Below, piece after piece: positions 18,341 through 27,447 of a stretch of 64,000 nt of DNA. A program made the position numbers and the translations under genes. Source of the DNA: Roseomonas sp. (GTDB lineage Bacteria; Pseudomonadota; Alphaproteobacteria; Acetobacterales; Acetobacteraceae); NCBI GenBank assembly GCA_020249145.1, contig JADCGF010000012.1, positions 62,001 to 126,000 of the forward strand, given 5' to 3'. The number at the start of each line of letters is the position of its first letter. Position 1 is the stretch's first letter. Below the pieces are notes generated by a model. It made no database searches. It saw nothing but the letters and a program-made list of their open reading frames with translations, and was not told the DNA's origin.

Positions 18341-19606
18341 GTGGCCCAAAGCCCAGGCAGGACCAAGGCTTTTGCCTGGGCGTTGTATGATTGGGCCAAT
18401 AGCGGCTTTCCGACGGTGGTTTCCACCTTCGTTATCGCGGCCTATTTCACGCAAGGCATCGCCCCCGATCCGGTGACGGGCCAGGCGCAATGGGGCTGGA
18501 TGCAGACGCTCGCCGCCTTCGCCATCGCCGTGCTGTCGCCCATTCTGGGCGCGATTGCCGATCAAGGCCGTCGGCGCCGTGCGATGCTCGCCGCTTGCAC
18601 GCTGCTGACCGCGATTTTCACCGCGCTCATTTGGTTCGCGCGGCCCGATCCCGCTGATGCGCTTTACGCGCTGATCTGCATTGGGCTGGCCACCATCGCC
18701 TTTGAATTGGGAACCGTTTTCTACAACGCCATGCTGCCCGGCCTGGTGCCGGAAGAACGCATGGGGCGGCTTTCGGGCCTGGCCTGGGGGCTCGGCTATG
18801 CGGGCGGGCTTGCCTGTCTGGTGCTGGCGCTGGTGCTGTTCATTCAGCCGAACCCATCGCCGTTTGGGCTGGATCGCGATGCGGCGGAGCATGTGCGCGC
18901 CACCGCCCTGCTGGTCGCGGCCTGGATTGTGGTTTTTGGCTGGCCTGTGCTGTTAGCCTTGCCTGATCCCGCAGGGCCGCGCCCGGGAATTGGTCAAGCC
19001 ATGCGGGCGGGGCTGGCCGAGGCGTTCAACATCCTGCGCGGCCTGCCGCAGCACCCGGCCATGGCGCGGTTTCTGATTGCGCGCCTGTTCTATACCGATG
19101 GGCTCAATACGCTTTTCGCCTTTGGCGCGATTTACGCCGCCGGCGTGCATGGCATGGGCTTTGAGGAAATTCTTCTGTTTGGCATTGCCATGAATGTCAC
19201 GGCGGGGCTGGGCGCGGCGGGCTTCGGGCTGTTCGAAGATCGGCTCGGTTCCAAGACCACCATCCTGGTGGCGCTTGGTGCCATGATTGTGCTGGGCGGC
19301 CTTCTGCTGCTCAGCAATGACAAGATTCTGTTCTGGGGCTTGGCGCTGGCGCTTGGGTTATTCATGGGACCCGCCCAGGCCGCATCACGCACACTGATGG
19401 CGCATATGGCCCCGCCCGAGGAAGTCACGGCGCATTTCGGCCTTTTCGCGCTTTCCGGGCGCGTCACGGGCTTCCTGGGGCCGGCGGCGGTTGCAATCGC
19501 AACACAGATCTCAGGCAGCCAGGCCTGGGGCATCGCGACCGTGATCGCTTTCCTGGCACTTGGTGCGGCCATTCTGGCGCCCTTGCGTGTGCAGCGCCAT
19601 GGCTAA
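18341..19606 (+). CDS. MFS transporter, UMF1/Atg22-like
   Basis: The 421-residue protein has about 12 hydrophobic segments. Its opening, FAWALYDWANSGFPTVVSTF, is characteristic of the UMF1 (vacuole effluxer Atg22-like) branch of the major facilitator superfamily. Bacterial members are thought to export amino acids or other small solutes. The GTG start at 18341 lies 5 bases after ilvN, so it probably belongs to the ilv operon and may export branched-chain amino acids; that link is an inference from position. Confidence 0.82.
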   Translation: MAQSPGRTKAFAWALYDWANSGFPTVVSTFVIAAYFTQGIAPDPVTGQAQWGWMQTLAAFAIAVLSPILGAIADQGRRRRAMLAACTLLTAIFTALIWFARPDPADALYALICIGLATIAFELGTVFYNAMLPGLVPEERMGRLSGLAWGLGYAGGLACLVLALVLFIQPNPSPFGLDRDAAEHVRATALLVAAWIVVFGWPVLLALPDPAGPRPGIGQAMRAGLAEAFNILRGLPQHPAMARFLIARLFYTDGLNTLFAFGAIYAAGVHGMGFEEILLFGIAMNVTAGLGAAGFGLFEDRLGSKTTILVALGAMIVLGGLLLLSNDKILFWGLALALGLFMGPAQAASRTLMAHMAPPEEVTAHFGLFALSGRVTGFLGPAAVAIATQISGSQAWGIATVIAFLALGAAILAPLRVQRHG

Positions 19607-19659
19607 AGCCCGCCCCCTTCTGCCATAGTCCCGCCGCGGAGGCGTGCGAGCACCCATTC

Positions 19660-21312
19660 ATGGCAGAAGATAAATCTGAGGCCGCCTGGGCGGCGCTGAT
19701 GGCTTTGGCGGGACGGCCTGGCGCTGCTGCCATTCGCCCGCTTTTCGCCGCTGATCCCAATCGCTTCGCGCGGTTTTCGCGCCAAGCGGGCAATATCCTG
19801 CTCGATTTCTCCAAAACCGCGATTTCGGATGCGGTAATGGAGGCGTTGGTCAGACTTGCCGAAGCGCGCGACGTGGCGGGCTTCCGCGCGCGGCTATTCG
19901 CAGGGGCGGCAGTCAATGAAACCGAAAGCCGCGCCGCTTTACACATGGCACTGCGTGCCGAAGCGGGCGATGCGTTTCGCGCCGGCAGCGAAGACATCAT
20001 GCCCGAAGTGCTGGCGGTGCGCGCGCGCATGGAAAGCTTCACCCGCGCCGTGCATGAAGGGCGCATCCTTACCGCCAAGGGTGAGCGCTTCACCGATGTG
20101 CTGAATATCGGCATTGGTGGTTCAGATCTTGGCCCGGCCATGGTGGCGCGTGCGCTTTGGACCAATGCGTCACCGCTGCGCGGGCATTATCTGGCCAATG
20201 TGGATGGCCATGCCTTTGATGAAATCACCGCGCGGCTTGATCCGGCGCGCACGCTGGTGCTGATCGCCTCCAAAACCTTTACCACGCAGGAAACCATGGC
20301 GAATGCAGCGCTGGCGCGTGATTGGTTGCGCGAAGCTGTGGGTGAAGCCGGCGCCGTGCAACAGATGGCGGCACTTTCCACCAATCTTGCCGCGACCAGT
20401 GCCTTTGGCATCGCACCCGAGCGTGTCTTTGGCTTTCGCGATTGGGTAGGCGGGCGGTTTTCGCTTTGGAGTGCGATTGGGCTTTCGCTGGCGCTGACCC
20501 TTGGCTGGGATGCTTTCGCGCGCTTGCTCGCCGGCGCGCGCGTGATGGATCAACATTTCTGCGACGCGCCACTCCCGCAAAACCTGCCGGTGCTGCTTGC
20601 CTTGGTCGAAGCTTGGCATGTGAATGGGCTGGGTTATCCAAGCCGCGCTGTGCTGCCTTATGATGAGCGGCTCGCGCGCTTGCCCGCGCATTTGCAGCAA
20701 TTGGAAATGGAAAGCCTTGGCAAGCGCGTGGCTGTTTCTGGCGCGCCGTTGCACCGCGCCTCCGGCCCTGTGGTGTTTGGCGAACCGGGCACCAATGCGC
20801 AGCATTCCTTCATACAATTGCTCCATCAGGGCACCACGCCCGTGCCGGTGGATTTCATTCTGGTCGCGCGGCCGGATCATGCGCATGCGGATAGCCACCG
20901 CAAGCTTCTCGCCAATGGTCTGGCGCAGGCGGAAGCGCTCCTCAACGGCAAGGATGCCGCCGCCGTCTCCGCCGAGATGCGCGCTGCCGGCGTGGCGGAA
21001 GCTGAGATTGCGCGCTTGCTGCCGCATCGGATTTTTCCTGGCGACAGGCCGAGCGTGACGATGCTGCTGCCGCGGCTTGATGCCTATACGCTTGGCCAAT
21101 TGGTGGCACTTTACGAACACAAGGTCGCGACGCTTGGCGCGCTTTGGGGGCTCAACCCCTTTGATCAATGGGGCGTGGAGCTTGGCAAGCAATTGGCCGG
21201 TAACATCCTGCCGGAACTGAGCGCCGGCGCGCCACGACAAGGCACGCATGATGGTTCCACCGCCGGGCTGATCAGCCGGATCGCAGCGCTTTGGCCGGAA
21301 GGCCACGCATGA
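19660..21312 (+). CDS. pgi: Glucose-6-phosphate isomerase
   Basis: The 550-residue enzyme interconverts glucose-6-phosphate and fructose-6-phosphate. Signatures are NIGIGGSDLGPAMV, SKTFTTQETMANA (phosphate-binding loop), GGRFSLWSAIGLSL, the histidine-containing GTNAQHSFIQLLHQGT segment and FDQWGVELGKQLA near the end, which holds the catalytic lysine. It runs just after the MFS gene and overlaps the MOSC gene by four bases. Length is normal for the bacterial family. Confidence 0.96.
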   Translation: MAEDKSEAAWAALMALAGRPGAAAIRPLFAADPNRFARFSRQAGNILLDFSKTAISDAVMEALVRLAEARDVAGFRARLFAGAAVNETESRAALHMALRAEAGDAFRAGSEDIMPEVLAVRARMESFTRAVHEGRILTAKGERFTDVLNIGIGGSDLGPAMVARALWTNASPLRGHYLANVDGHAFDEITARLDPARTLVLIASKTFTTQETMANAALARDWLREAVGEAGAVQQMAALSTNLAATSAFGIAPERVFGFRDWVGGRFSLWSAIGLSLALTLGWDAFARLLAGARVMDQHFCDAPLPQNLPVLLALVEAWHVNGLGYPSRAVLPYDERLARLPAHLQQLEMESLGKRVAVSGAPLHRASGPVVFGEPGTNAQHSFIQLLHQGTTPVPVDFILVARPDHAHADSHRKLLANGLAQAEALLNGKDAAAVSAEMRAAGVAEAEIARLLPHRIFPGDRPSVTMLLPRLDAYTLGQLVALYEHKVATLGALWGLNPFDQWGVELGKQLAGNILPELSAGAPRQGTHDGSTAGLISRIAALWPEGHA

Positions 21313-21854
21313 CCGCGGCCTATATCCAGGCGCTTGCCAGTGATGGGACGCATCGCTTCAGCAAACAGCCGGCGGAAAGCCTCACGCTGATTGCTGGGAT
21401 GGGCGTTGCCGGCGATGCCCATGCTGGGGTCACAGTGAAGCATCGCTCCCGCGTCGCGCGGGATCCTTCGCAGCCCAATCTGCGCCAGCTTCATTTGCTG
21501 CATGCGGAAATTTTCGAAGAACTCGCGCCTTATGGCTTCGCGCTGAAGCCCGGCGATATCGGGGAGAATGTGACCACGCGCGGCATTGACCTGCTGGGGC
21601 TTGCCACCGGGACACGGCTTTGCCTGGGGAGAGAGGCGATCATTGAAATCACCGGGCTCCGCAATCCCTGCGCCCAGCTTGATCATTTTCAGGCAGGGTT
21701 GATGGCGGCAATGCTCGGGCGCGATGAAGCGGGCGGGCTGATCCGCAAATCCGGCGTCATGGCGATTGTGCTGCAAGGTGGCGTGTTGCGCGTGGGTGAT
21801 CCCATCATCATCCTGCCCTCTGCCGGGCCGCATCGTCCCTTGCAGCCGGTCTGA
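21309..21854 (+). CDS. MOSC-domain protein
   Basis: A 181-residue protein consisting mainly of one MOSC domain (molybdenum cofactor sulfurase C-terminal). It has the GDAHAG turn, LKPGDIGENVTTRGIDL, and the conserved cysteine in LRNPCAQLDHFQ. MOSC proteins act in sulfur transfer or in reduction of N-hydroxylated compounds such as YiiM substrates. There is no molybdenum-cofactor gene nearby, so its substrate is open. ATG 21309 overlaps the pgi stop (ATGA). Confidence 0.85.
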   Translation: MTAAYIQALASDGTHRFSKQPAESLTLIAGMGVAGDAHAGVTVKHRSRVARDPSQPNLRQLHLLHAEIFEELAPYGFALKPGDIGENVTTRGIDLLGLATGTRLCLGREAIIEITGLRNPCAQLDHFQAGLMAAMLGRDEAGGLIRKSGVMAIVLQGGVLRVGDPIIILPSAGPHRPLQPV

Positions 21855-22100
21855 CATGGTGGCCGAAAAAGGCGATGCGCCCCGGCACATAAGGCCAGGG
21901 CGCATCAGCGGAGACAGGGCCGGGTGAGTTTGGGGGCAGGTCAGGCCCTGATCCGATACACCTTATGATGGCGCGGCAATATTGCTGGCAAAAGACGCCG
22001 GGCATGCCAAAGTGCAACGAATAGCAACCGGCACCGCGCCAGACACATTTTGCAACATGGGCCGATGAATGGCGCCATAAAACCACTAATGTAACAGGGC

Positions 22101-22820
22101 ATGGAAAACGCACCGCATATCCTGATCGTTGATGATGATCGCGAAATCCGCGATCTTCTGTCCCGTTTCCTGGAAAAACAGGGCCTGCGCGTGAGTGCCG
22201 CACGCGATGCCCGCGAAGCGCGGCGGCTTTGGCCGCTTGGGCGCTATCATCTTGTCGTGCTCGACCTGATGATGCCGGGCGAACCGGGGCTTGATTTCGC
22301 GCGCTGGCTGCGCACCCAATCCGATGTGCCCATTGTGATCCTGACCGCAATGGGTGAGGAGACGGACCGCATCGTGGGGCTTGAACTCGGCGCTGATGAT
22401 TATTTGGCAAAACCCTTCAACCCGCGCGAATTGCTGGCGCGCATCCGCGCCGTGCTGCGCCGTGCCTCTGGTGATGGCACCGCCGCCAAGGAACCGCCTG
22501 CCAAGGTGATCAGCTTTTCCGGCTGGATGCTGGAACCTACGCGCCGGCGCCTGCTGAACCCCGATGGGGTGGAGGTGCCGCTCACCGGCGGTGAATATGA
22601 ATTGCTGCTGGTGCTTCTCGATCGGCCCAATCGCGTGCTGACGCGCGATATGCTGATGGATTTGCTGCGCGGGCGGCAAGCCGGGCCTTATGATCGCGCC
22701 ATTGATGTCGCGGTGTCGCGCCTGCGGCGCCGGTTGGAAGATGATGGGCGCAACCCTGCCCTGATCAAGACCGTGCGTGGCGGAGGCTATGTGCTGGCCA
22801 CCACGGTAGATCGTGGCTGA
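22101..22820 (+). CDS. OmpR-family response regulator
   Basis: The 239-residue protein has an N-terminal receiver domain with the acidic DDD pocket at residues 11-13, phosphoacceptor D55 in LVVLDLMMPG, and the KPFNPRELLAR switch lysine. The C-terminal winged helix (residues 135-235) has the GGEYELLLVLLD and YVLATTV strands of the OmpR/PhoB family. It is a DNA-binding activator or repressor controlled by the kinase next door, whose GTG start overlaps its stop by 8 bases. The 246 bases ahead of it hold no gene; its promoter should be there but I cannot identify one confidently. Confidence 0.93.
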   Translation: MENAPHILIVDDDREIRDLLSRFLEKQGLRVSAARDAREARRLWPLGRYHLVVLDLMMPGEPGLDFARWLRTQSDVPIVILTAMGEETDRIVGLELGADDYLAKPFNPRELLARIRAVLRRASGDGTAAKEPPAKVISFSGWMLEPTRRRLLNPDGVEVPLTGGEYELLLVLLDRPNRVLTRDMLMDLLRGRQAGPYDRAIDVAVSRLRRRLEDDGRNPALIKTVRGGGYVLATTVDRG

Positions 22821-24177
22821 AGCAGCCCCTGTCGCCGCGCCCCCACGGCGGCGCTGGTGGCCTGGCAGCCTTGGTGGCCGCACCGCCGTTGCGCTGATTG
22901 TCGCACTCATGTTGGTGCAGGCGGCGGGGCTTACGATCCACGCGCTGGACCGCGTGGATTTGCAGCGCTTCGTGCAAGCACGAGAGATTGCCGGGCGCAG
23001 CCTTGGCGCCTGGCGTGCCGCGGTGCTGACAGCGCCGGACCGGCGCGCACAGATCATCGCTGATCTTGACCTGCCCGAAGGGCTTACGGTGGATTTGGAT
23101 TTGGCACCGATTGTGCGTGTGGGCGCGCCGCCGGTCTCACCGCATATATTACGCCTTTTCAGGCTGGATCTTTTGGCGTCCGGCCCGCCAAGGTTGCGCC
23201 CGCGGGAGATTCGTATCGCGGAATTGGGCTCGGCTGGTTTTGCCGCGTCGCTCCGGTTGCCGGATGGGCCTTGGCTCAATCTCCGGGCGTCGCTGCCACC
23301 GCCGCGGCCTTGGCATTCGGATACCTTCCTTGCGGCGTTTTTCGGCATGACGCTGGCAGCGGTATTGCTGATCCTTTGGGCGGTGGCGCGGCTCATGCGC
23401 CCGGTGCGGCTTTTGGCGGAGGCGGCGAATAGGCTAGGGCGCGATGTGAATGCGCCACCCTTGCCGGAATTTGGCCCGACCGAGGTTGCCACCGCCGCCC
23501 GCGCCTTCAATGAAATGGCGGCGCGCATCAGGCTTTTTGTCGCAGATCGCACGCAAATGCTGGCCGCCATTGGCCATGATCTGCGCACGCCCATCACGCG
23601 GCTGAAACTACGCGCCGAATTCATGGATGATGATGAACAGCGGCGCAAAATGCTGGCTGATCTGGATGAGATGGAAGCGATGATCGGCGCGACCCTTGCC
23701 TTTGCGCGCGATGATGCCGCATCCGAACCCGCGACGCAGATGGATATCGCGGCCCTGTGCCGCACCGTCGCCGATGAGGCGAGTGATGCGCATGCCGATC
23801 AGGCGGAAAAGATCAGCTATGAGGGGCCGGAAAAATTGGTAATCCGCGCCAAGCCCTTGGCCTTGAAGCGCGCCATCGCCAATCTGGTTGCCAATGCGCT
23901 GAATTATGGTGGCGCGGCGCGCCTTGTACTGTCCCAAAATGGCGCCGGCCTGGTGCGCCTGACCATCGCCGATGATGGCCCCGGTATTCCTGAGGCAGAA
24001 CTTGAGGCGGTATTCACCCCCTTCCGCCGGCTGGAGGCCAGCCGCAATCGCGAAACCGGCGGCACGGGGCTTGGCCTCACCATCGCGCGCAATATCCTGC
24101 GCGGGCATGGTGGCGATGTGGTGCTGAAGAACAGGCCAGAAGGCGGCTTGCTGGCAATAGCAAGCCTGCCGGTTTGA
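22813..24177 (+). CDS. Sensor histidine kinase, EnvZ-like
   Basis: A 454-residue inner-membrane kinase. Two membrane helices (about residues 20-40 and 170-190) flank a periplasmic sensor region, followed by a HAMP segment, the H box AAIGHDLRTPITRLKLRAEF, an N box (IANLVANALNYGG) and G boxes (DDGPGIPE, TGLGLTIARNIL). It phosphorylates the adjacent regulator. The stop codon abuts hairpin repeat copy C. Signal sensed is unknown; EnvZ-like kinases often respond to osmotic or envelope conditions. Confidence 0.92.
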   Translation: MAEAAPVAAPPRRRWWPGSLGGRTAVALIVALMLVQAAGLTIHALDRVDLQRFVQAREIAGRSLGAWRAAVLTAPDRRAQIIADLDLPEGLTVDLDLAPIVRVGAPPVSPHILRLFRLDLLASGPPRLRPREIRIAELGSAGFAASLRLPDGPWLNLRASLPPPRPWHSDTFLAAFFGMTLAAVLLILWAVARLMRPVRLLAEAANRLGRDVNAPPLPEFGPTEVATAARAFNEMAARIRLFVADRTQMLAAIGHDLRTPITRLKLRAEFMDDDEQRRKMLADLDEMEAMIGATLAFARDDAASEPATQMDIAALCRTVADEASDAHADQAEKISYEGPEKLVIRAKPLALKRAIANLVANALNYGGAARLVLSQNGAGLVRLTIADDGPGIPEAELEAVFTPFRRLEASRNRETGGTGLGLTIARNILRGHGGDVVLKNRPEGGLLAIASLPV

Positions 24178-24229
24178 GCATTTTCAAGCCAAGTGGAATC
24201 ACCTGGCGTCTCGGAAAATGCGACCAAAC
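24176..24229 (-). repeat. Dispersed hairpin repeat, copy C
   Basis: Third copy of the family at 2547 and 11728, in the opposite orientation. The outer stem GCATTTTC with GAAAATGC is perfect, and the inner arms GCCAGGTG and CACTTGGC pair across an ATTC loop with one G-U type wobble. It begins in the histidine-kinase stop codon and lies between two convergent genes, so it could act in transcription ending. Confidence 0.75.
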
Positions 24230-24242
24230 CGCGCTCGTGAGA

Positions 24243-24695
24243 TCAATAACGCAAACTGATGGCAAGCCTTGTAACTTGCGCTGCCGCGACACTGAATTTA
24301 TTGGCATCGAAAGTGGGCGACGACATTCTGGGCATCACGTTATTGCTGACGCCGACACCTTCGGTCGGCATGCCAAGGAAATTCGTATCGGCCCGCCCAT
24401 TGCCATTGGTGTCATGCACCACCGCCATGGCGTAAACACCCGGTGGCACATTTTCAAAAACGCACATAGCAGCGCCACCGGCAGGAGCCACGCGCATGAT
24501 CTTAACGCCGGGCTTATCCGATTCCAGCGGAAAACCCGCCGCTGAGGAGAACAGCGCGCAGCCCACCATGCCCGGCGCATTCGAAACACCGGAAACCGCT
24601 GCCTCAATTCTTCCACCGGATGCGGCGGATGCTGTCCCGGCAGTGATTGTCATCGCCAAGGCAAGCAACAGCGACAAGCGTTTCGGAATCATCAT
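24243..24695 (-). CDS. DUF2141-domain secreted protein
   Basis: A 150-residue protein starting MMIPKRLSLLLALAMT with a signal peptide cut after TASA, so it is exported. The mature part matches DUF2141, with FENVPPGVYAMAVVHDTNGN and the DTNFLGMPTEGVGVSNN block conserved in that family. Function is unknown; the fold is predicted to be a beta sandwich. ATG 24695 has AAAGGAAA upstream and I prefer it to an in-frame start at 24725. It lies downstream of the SDR gene with a 32-base gap, so they may be co-transcribed. Confidence 0.82.
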   Translation of the reverse strand: MMIPKRLSLLLALAMTITAGTASAASGGRIEAAVSGVSNAPGMVGCALFSSAAGFPLESDKPGVKIMRVAPAGGAAMCVFENVPPGVYAMAVVHDTNGNGRADTNFLGMPTEGVGVSNNVMPRMSSPTFDANKFSVAAAQVTRLAISLRY

Positions 24696-24727
24696 GGCAG
24701 TATTTCCTTTAGGGTTGTTGATCATTG

Positions 24728-25510
24728 CTACAAACCGCGGGGCTTCAGCAATTCGGCGCTAAGCCGCGCGGTGAGTGCGCGTGGCGACAAGCGGCCCATC
24801 TGTGCTGAGAGCCAATTCCCGGTTCCAACAATGCGGGAAGGCTTGGTGGAATCGAGCGCCTTCAGGCAGGCCCGCACCGCGTCTTCAATCGGCATTGGCT
24901 TTCGGAAAATCGAAGTCCGACGCACATCCGCCCCCATGGCATTGATGAAGGGCGTTTCCACCGGCCCCGGGCATACCGCCGCAACATGCAAGCCGCGACC
25001 GCGATATTCCGCCCATAAGGCTTCAGAGAATGACAGGACAAATGCCTTGGTCGCGCCATAGCTGCTCATGAAGGGTGTGGGCTGAAACGCGGCCGTCGAA
25101 GCGATATTGAGGATCGTACCTTTACGAAACAACAATTCAGGCACGAAAAGCCGCGTCAATTCCGCCAGCGCGACGATGTTGAGGTACAGCGTCTGGGCCA
25201 GACGCTCGGTCGGCTCGGCTTCAAAGGGGCCGTAATAGCCAGTGCCCGCGTTATTGATCAGCGTATCAACCGGAAGCTCCAAGGCCCGGATCGCTGCATG
25301 AAGCTTTTGCGCGGCGCCAGCCTCGGCAAGGTCCATCGGCAGCACATGCGCAACGCAGCCGGCACGGCGGAGGCGCGCTGCCAGTTCTTCGAGCCGATGA
25401 GCCGATCGCGCCACCAGCACAAGCTGTGTCCCGCGTGCGGCCAGGGCTTCGGCCAAGGCTTCCCCGATACCGGATGAGGCTCCTGTTATGACGGCAACTT
25501 GGTGCTTCAT
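24728..25510 (-). CDS. SDR-family oxidoreductase (DltE-like)
   Basis: A 260-residue short-chain dehydrogenase with TGASSGIGEALA, NNAGTGYYG, catalytic serine in NIASTAAF and catalytic YGATK. A C-terminal extension (WLSAQMGRLSPRALTARLSA) is typical of the DltE/YqjQ type. It is probably NADP-linked; substrate unknown. It follows the DUF2214 gene (58-base gap), and both likely answer to the divergent TetR regulator. Confidence 0.86.
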   Translation of the reverse strand: MKHQVAVITGASSGIGEALAEALAARGTQLVLVARSAHRLEELAARLRRAGCVAHVLPMDLAEAGAAQKLHAAIRALELPVDTLINNAGTGYYGPFEAEPTERLAQTLYLNIVALAELTRLFVPELLFRKGTILNIASTAAFQPTPFMSSYGATKAFVLSFSEALWAEYRGRGLHVAAVCPGPVETPFINAMGADVRRTSIFRKPMPIEDAVRACLKALDSTKPSRIVGTGNWLSAQMGRLSPRALTARLSAELLKPRGL

Positions 25511-25568
25511 TTGTCATTCTTTCCGGATTGATGGGTTCGGTTTTCGCTTGGTTTTGGCTCGGTTGGCA

Positions 25569-26024
25569 TCAAAGCCCGATGCCGCGCGCCATAAGGGCGG
25601 CAAGGACTGGCAGGCCAAGCAAAAGCCCCGCCTGCACCAGGACCCACATGCGCGTGCCGCTAACTTCGCCAACAGAGGGCACCGCGCCTTCCGCCCGCGC
25701 CAAACGGCGCCAGCGCAGAAAGGTCATGGTTGGCCGGATCGAGACCAGCGCTATCACCAGAAACAGGCCGAGCTTGAGCCAGAACGCTAGGTTTTCGAGG
25801 TAAAAGCCGCTTCCCTTGGCGCCCCAAAAGACCCGCGCAAGCCCGATGCTGAGCACCGCCCCGGCGCTCAACCCATAGGCAAGGTCAATGCGTGGCAGGG
25901 TTTCCGCCCATCGGCGGCCAGGCGGCAGGGACAGCACCGCAAGCTCGGCCACCAGGCACCCGGCCAATACCAGAATGCCGAGGTGGTGCAGCACTGCAAG
26001 CAGTAGGTCGAGGGAGTTAACCAT
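25569..26024 (-). CDS. DUF2214-family membrane protein
   Basis: A 151-residue protein with four hydrophobic helices: LLAVLHHLGILVLAGCLVAE, a YGLSAGAVLSIGLARV segment, LGLFLVIALVSI and a final VLVQAGLLLGLPVLAAL. This layout matches DUF2214, a family of unknown function. ATG 26024 (MVNSLDLLL) has AAGGA upstream. It heads a two-gene unit with the SDR, divergent from TetR. Confidence 0.75.
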   Translation of the reverse strand: MVNSLDLLLAVLHHLGILVLAGCLVAELAVLSLPPGRRWAETLPRIDLAYGLSAGAVLSIGLARVFWGAKGSGFYLENLAFWLKLGLFLVIALVSIRPTMTFLRWRRLARAEGAVPSVGEVSGTRMWVLVQAGLLLGLPVLAALMARGIGL

Positions 26025-26073
26025 CTGGTTGGTCCTTATCCGCGGCGGGATGGGGGCATCCATGCTTGGCCAA

Positions 26074-26092
26074 ATGTATACAGTGAACACAT
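26074..26092. promoter_or_regulatory. Candidate TetR operator
   Basis: ATGTATACAGTGAACACAT is a 19-base imperfect palindrome in which 7 of 9 pairs match. It lies in the 135-base gap between the divergent DUF2214 and TetR genes, just downstream of the minus-strand promoter proposed at 26095-26124. TetR-family repressors usually bind such sites in their own divergent promoter. Confidence 0.45.
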
Positions 26093-26094
26093 TT

Positions 26095-26124
26095 GAGATA
26101 GACTATTTGAGTGGACAGTGTCAA
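26095..26124 (-). promoter_or_regulatory. Candidate promoter of the DUF2214-SDR unit
   Basis: On the minus strand TTGACA (26124-26119), 18 bases, then TATCTC (26100-26095). The -35 box is perfect, the -10 box is weak. The candidate operator lies immediately downstream, at the expected transcription start. Confidence 0.4.
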
Positions 26125-26159
26125 CATCAAAAAATGAAGGCAGGGCATCAGGGTGTGCA

Positions 26160-26750
26160 ATGAAAAAACCCTATCATCACGGTAACTTACGGGCAGCCCT
26201 GCTGGAGGCTGCGCGCGCGCGCCTGGCCGAAGGGGCGGAGGCGACGCTCAGCCTGCGCGATCTGGCCGCGCGCGTTGGCGTCAGCGTGAACGCCACCTAT
26301 CGCCATTTCGACAACAAGGAAGCCTTGCTCATGGAATTGGCCGCGGAGGGCTTCGACGCGTTGCGGGCGGGTATGCTGGGTGCAGTTGCGAAGCTTGGCA
26401 CCGCTGAGCCTATCGAAAGGCTACATGCTGCCGGTGAGGCCTATGTCCATTTCGCCCATCAGGACCGGGCACTGTTCCAGCTCATGTTCGGGCGGGAGGG
26501 GCGCTTTGCCGAGTATGAGCGCTTCCGCCGCGCCGCCGAAACGGCCTTCGCCGTTGTGGTGGAAGGCGTGGCCGCGGTTCAAGAGGTGGCCATGGACGAC
26601 CCCAGCGCGACCAAAGCTGCTATCGCGGCTTGGTCGCTGGTGCATGGTTTCGCGATTCTGAGCCTCGGCGGCTATCTGGAAGCGCTGCCTGAAGACCGAC
26701 GCCCTACTGTGCGCGAGGTTGTGAAGATGCTGGAAGTACGCTTGGCCTGA
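26160..26750 (+). CDS. TetR/AcrR-family regulator
   Basis: A 196-residue repressor. The N-terminal helix-turn-helix is SLRDLAARVGVSVNATYRHF followed by DNKEALLMELAAEGFDALR, typical of TetR proteins opening with PYHHGNLRAALLEAA. The C-terminal part (WSLVHGFAILSLGGYL) resembles TetR_C_33-type ligand domains. ATG 26160 (MKKPYHHGN) was chosen because the family begins there. It probably represses the divergent DUF2214-SDR pair and itself. Confidence 0.9.
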   Translation: MKKPYHHGNLRAALLEAARARLAEGAEATLSLRDLAARVGVSVNATYRHFDNKEALLMELAAEGFDALRAGMLGAVAKLGTAEPIERLHAAGEAYVHFAHQDRALFQLMFGREGRFAEYERFRRAAETAFAVVVEGVAAVQEVAMDDPSATKAAIAAWSLVHGFAILSLGGYLEALPEDRRPTVREVVKMLEVRLA

Positions 26751-26793
26751 TCCGTGAAAAACGGCCTAGGCCATCACACGCCGGTTTAGCGCC

Positions 26794-27426
26794 TTATCCG
26801 CCCAGCAACCGCTTCAGCTTCAAGACCGCGCTATCCGGCGTGGTCAGCACGGGCTTGCCCGTTGCCTGTCGCACCAAAGGCTTGGCGCGCGCCAGGCTGA
26901 ATTGGCCAAGCGCAATCGCATCACAATCGGCCAAATCACGCGCGGCTTCGGCGGCCAACCTGTCATGCGTCGCGAAATCACCCGCATCCAAAGCGGCAAG
27001 CGCGCCTTCAGCGAGCTTCGGCACCACGGTGATCCCCGGCGGGAATTCGGGGATCATGGAAGGGATGGTGCCGGCGAAGGTCACCAAAAGCCCGATGCGC
27101 TTGCCCTTGGTGATGGCCTCTTCGATCATCGCCTCATTCGGTTTCAGCACGGGCATGGGCGCCAAATCCTGCGCGCAGGCTTCAATGCAGGGGCCGAAGG
27201 CGGAACAGGTGAAAAGAATACCATCCGCGCCCGTGCCGGCGGCATAGCGCGCCAGCGTCAAGAACCGTTCCGTCATGCGGGGCGTGAGCTTGCCTTCGCG
27301 CGCCAGATCAGCGGAAAGACTGTCATCCAGCAGATTCATCAATGTCTGGCCGGGCCAAAGCCGCGCGAAGGCTTCTTCAATCGGCGGCGGCGAATGGCGC
27401 AGCGCATGGATCAGGGCAAGGCGCAT
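26794..27426 (-). CDS. Asp/Glu racemase-like protein
   Basis: A 210-residue protein of the aspartate/glutamate/hydantoin racemase superfamily, recognised from the opening MRLALIHALRHS, the DDSLSADLAREG segment and FTCSAFGPCIEA, which holds the first active-site cysteine. The position of the second cysteine reads CDAIALGQFSLA, so the usual GCTE-type second cysteine is not obvious. It may be a lyase or isomerase with a one-cysteine mechanism rather than a racemase. The MFS gene upstream is 21 bases away, so it may be its operon partner. Confidence 0.75.
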   Translation of the reverse strand: MRLALIHALRHSPPPIEEAFARLWPGQTLMNLLDDSLSADLAREGKLTPRMTERFLTLARYAAGTGADGILFTCSAFGPCIEACAQDLAPMPVLKPNEAMIEEAITKGKRIGLLVTFAGTIPSMIPEFPPGITVVPKLAEGALAALDAGDFATHDRLAAEAARDLADCDAIALGQFSLARAKPLVRQATGKPVLTTPDSAVLKLKRLLGG

Positions 27427-27447
27427 GACAAAACCTTTCGAATGAAA

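Noticed and set aside
22086..23765. Long antisense frame over the response regulator and histidine kinase genes
   Set aside because: The sense genes have clear domain motifs; the antisense product is low-complexity and lacks a ribosome-binding site.
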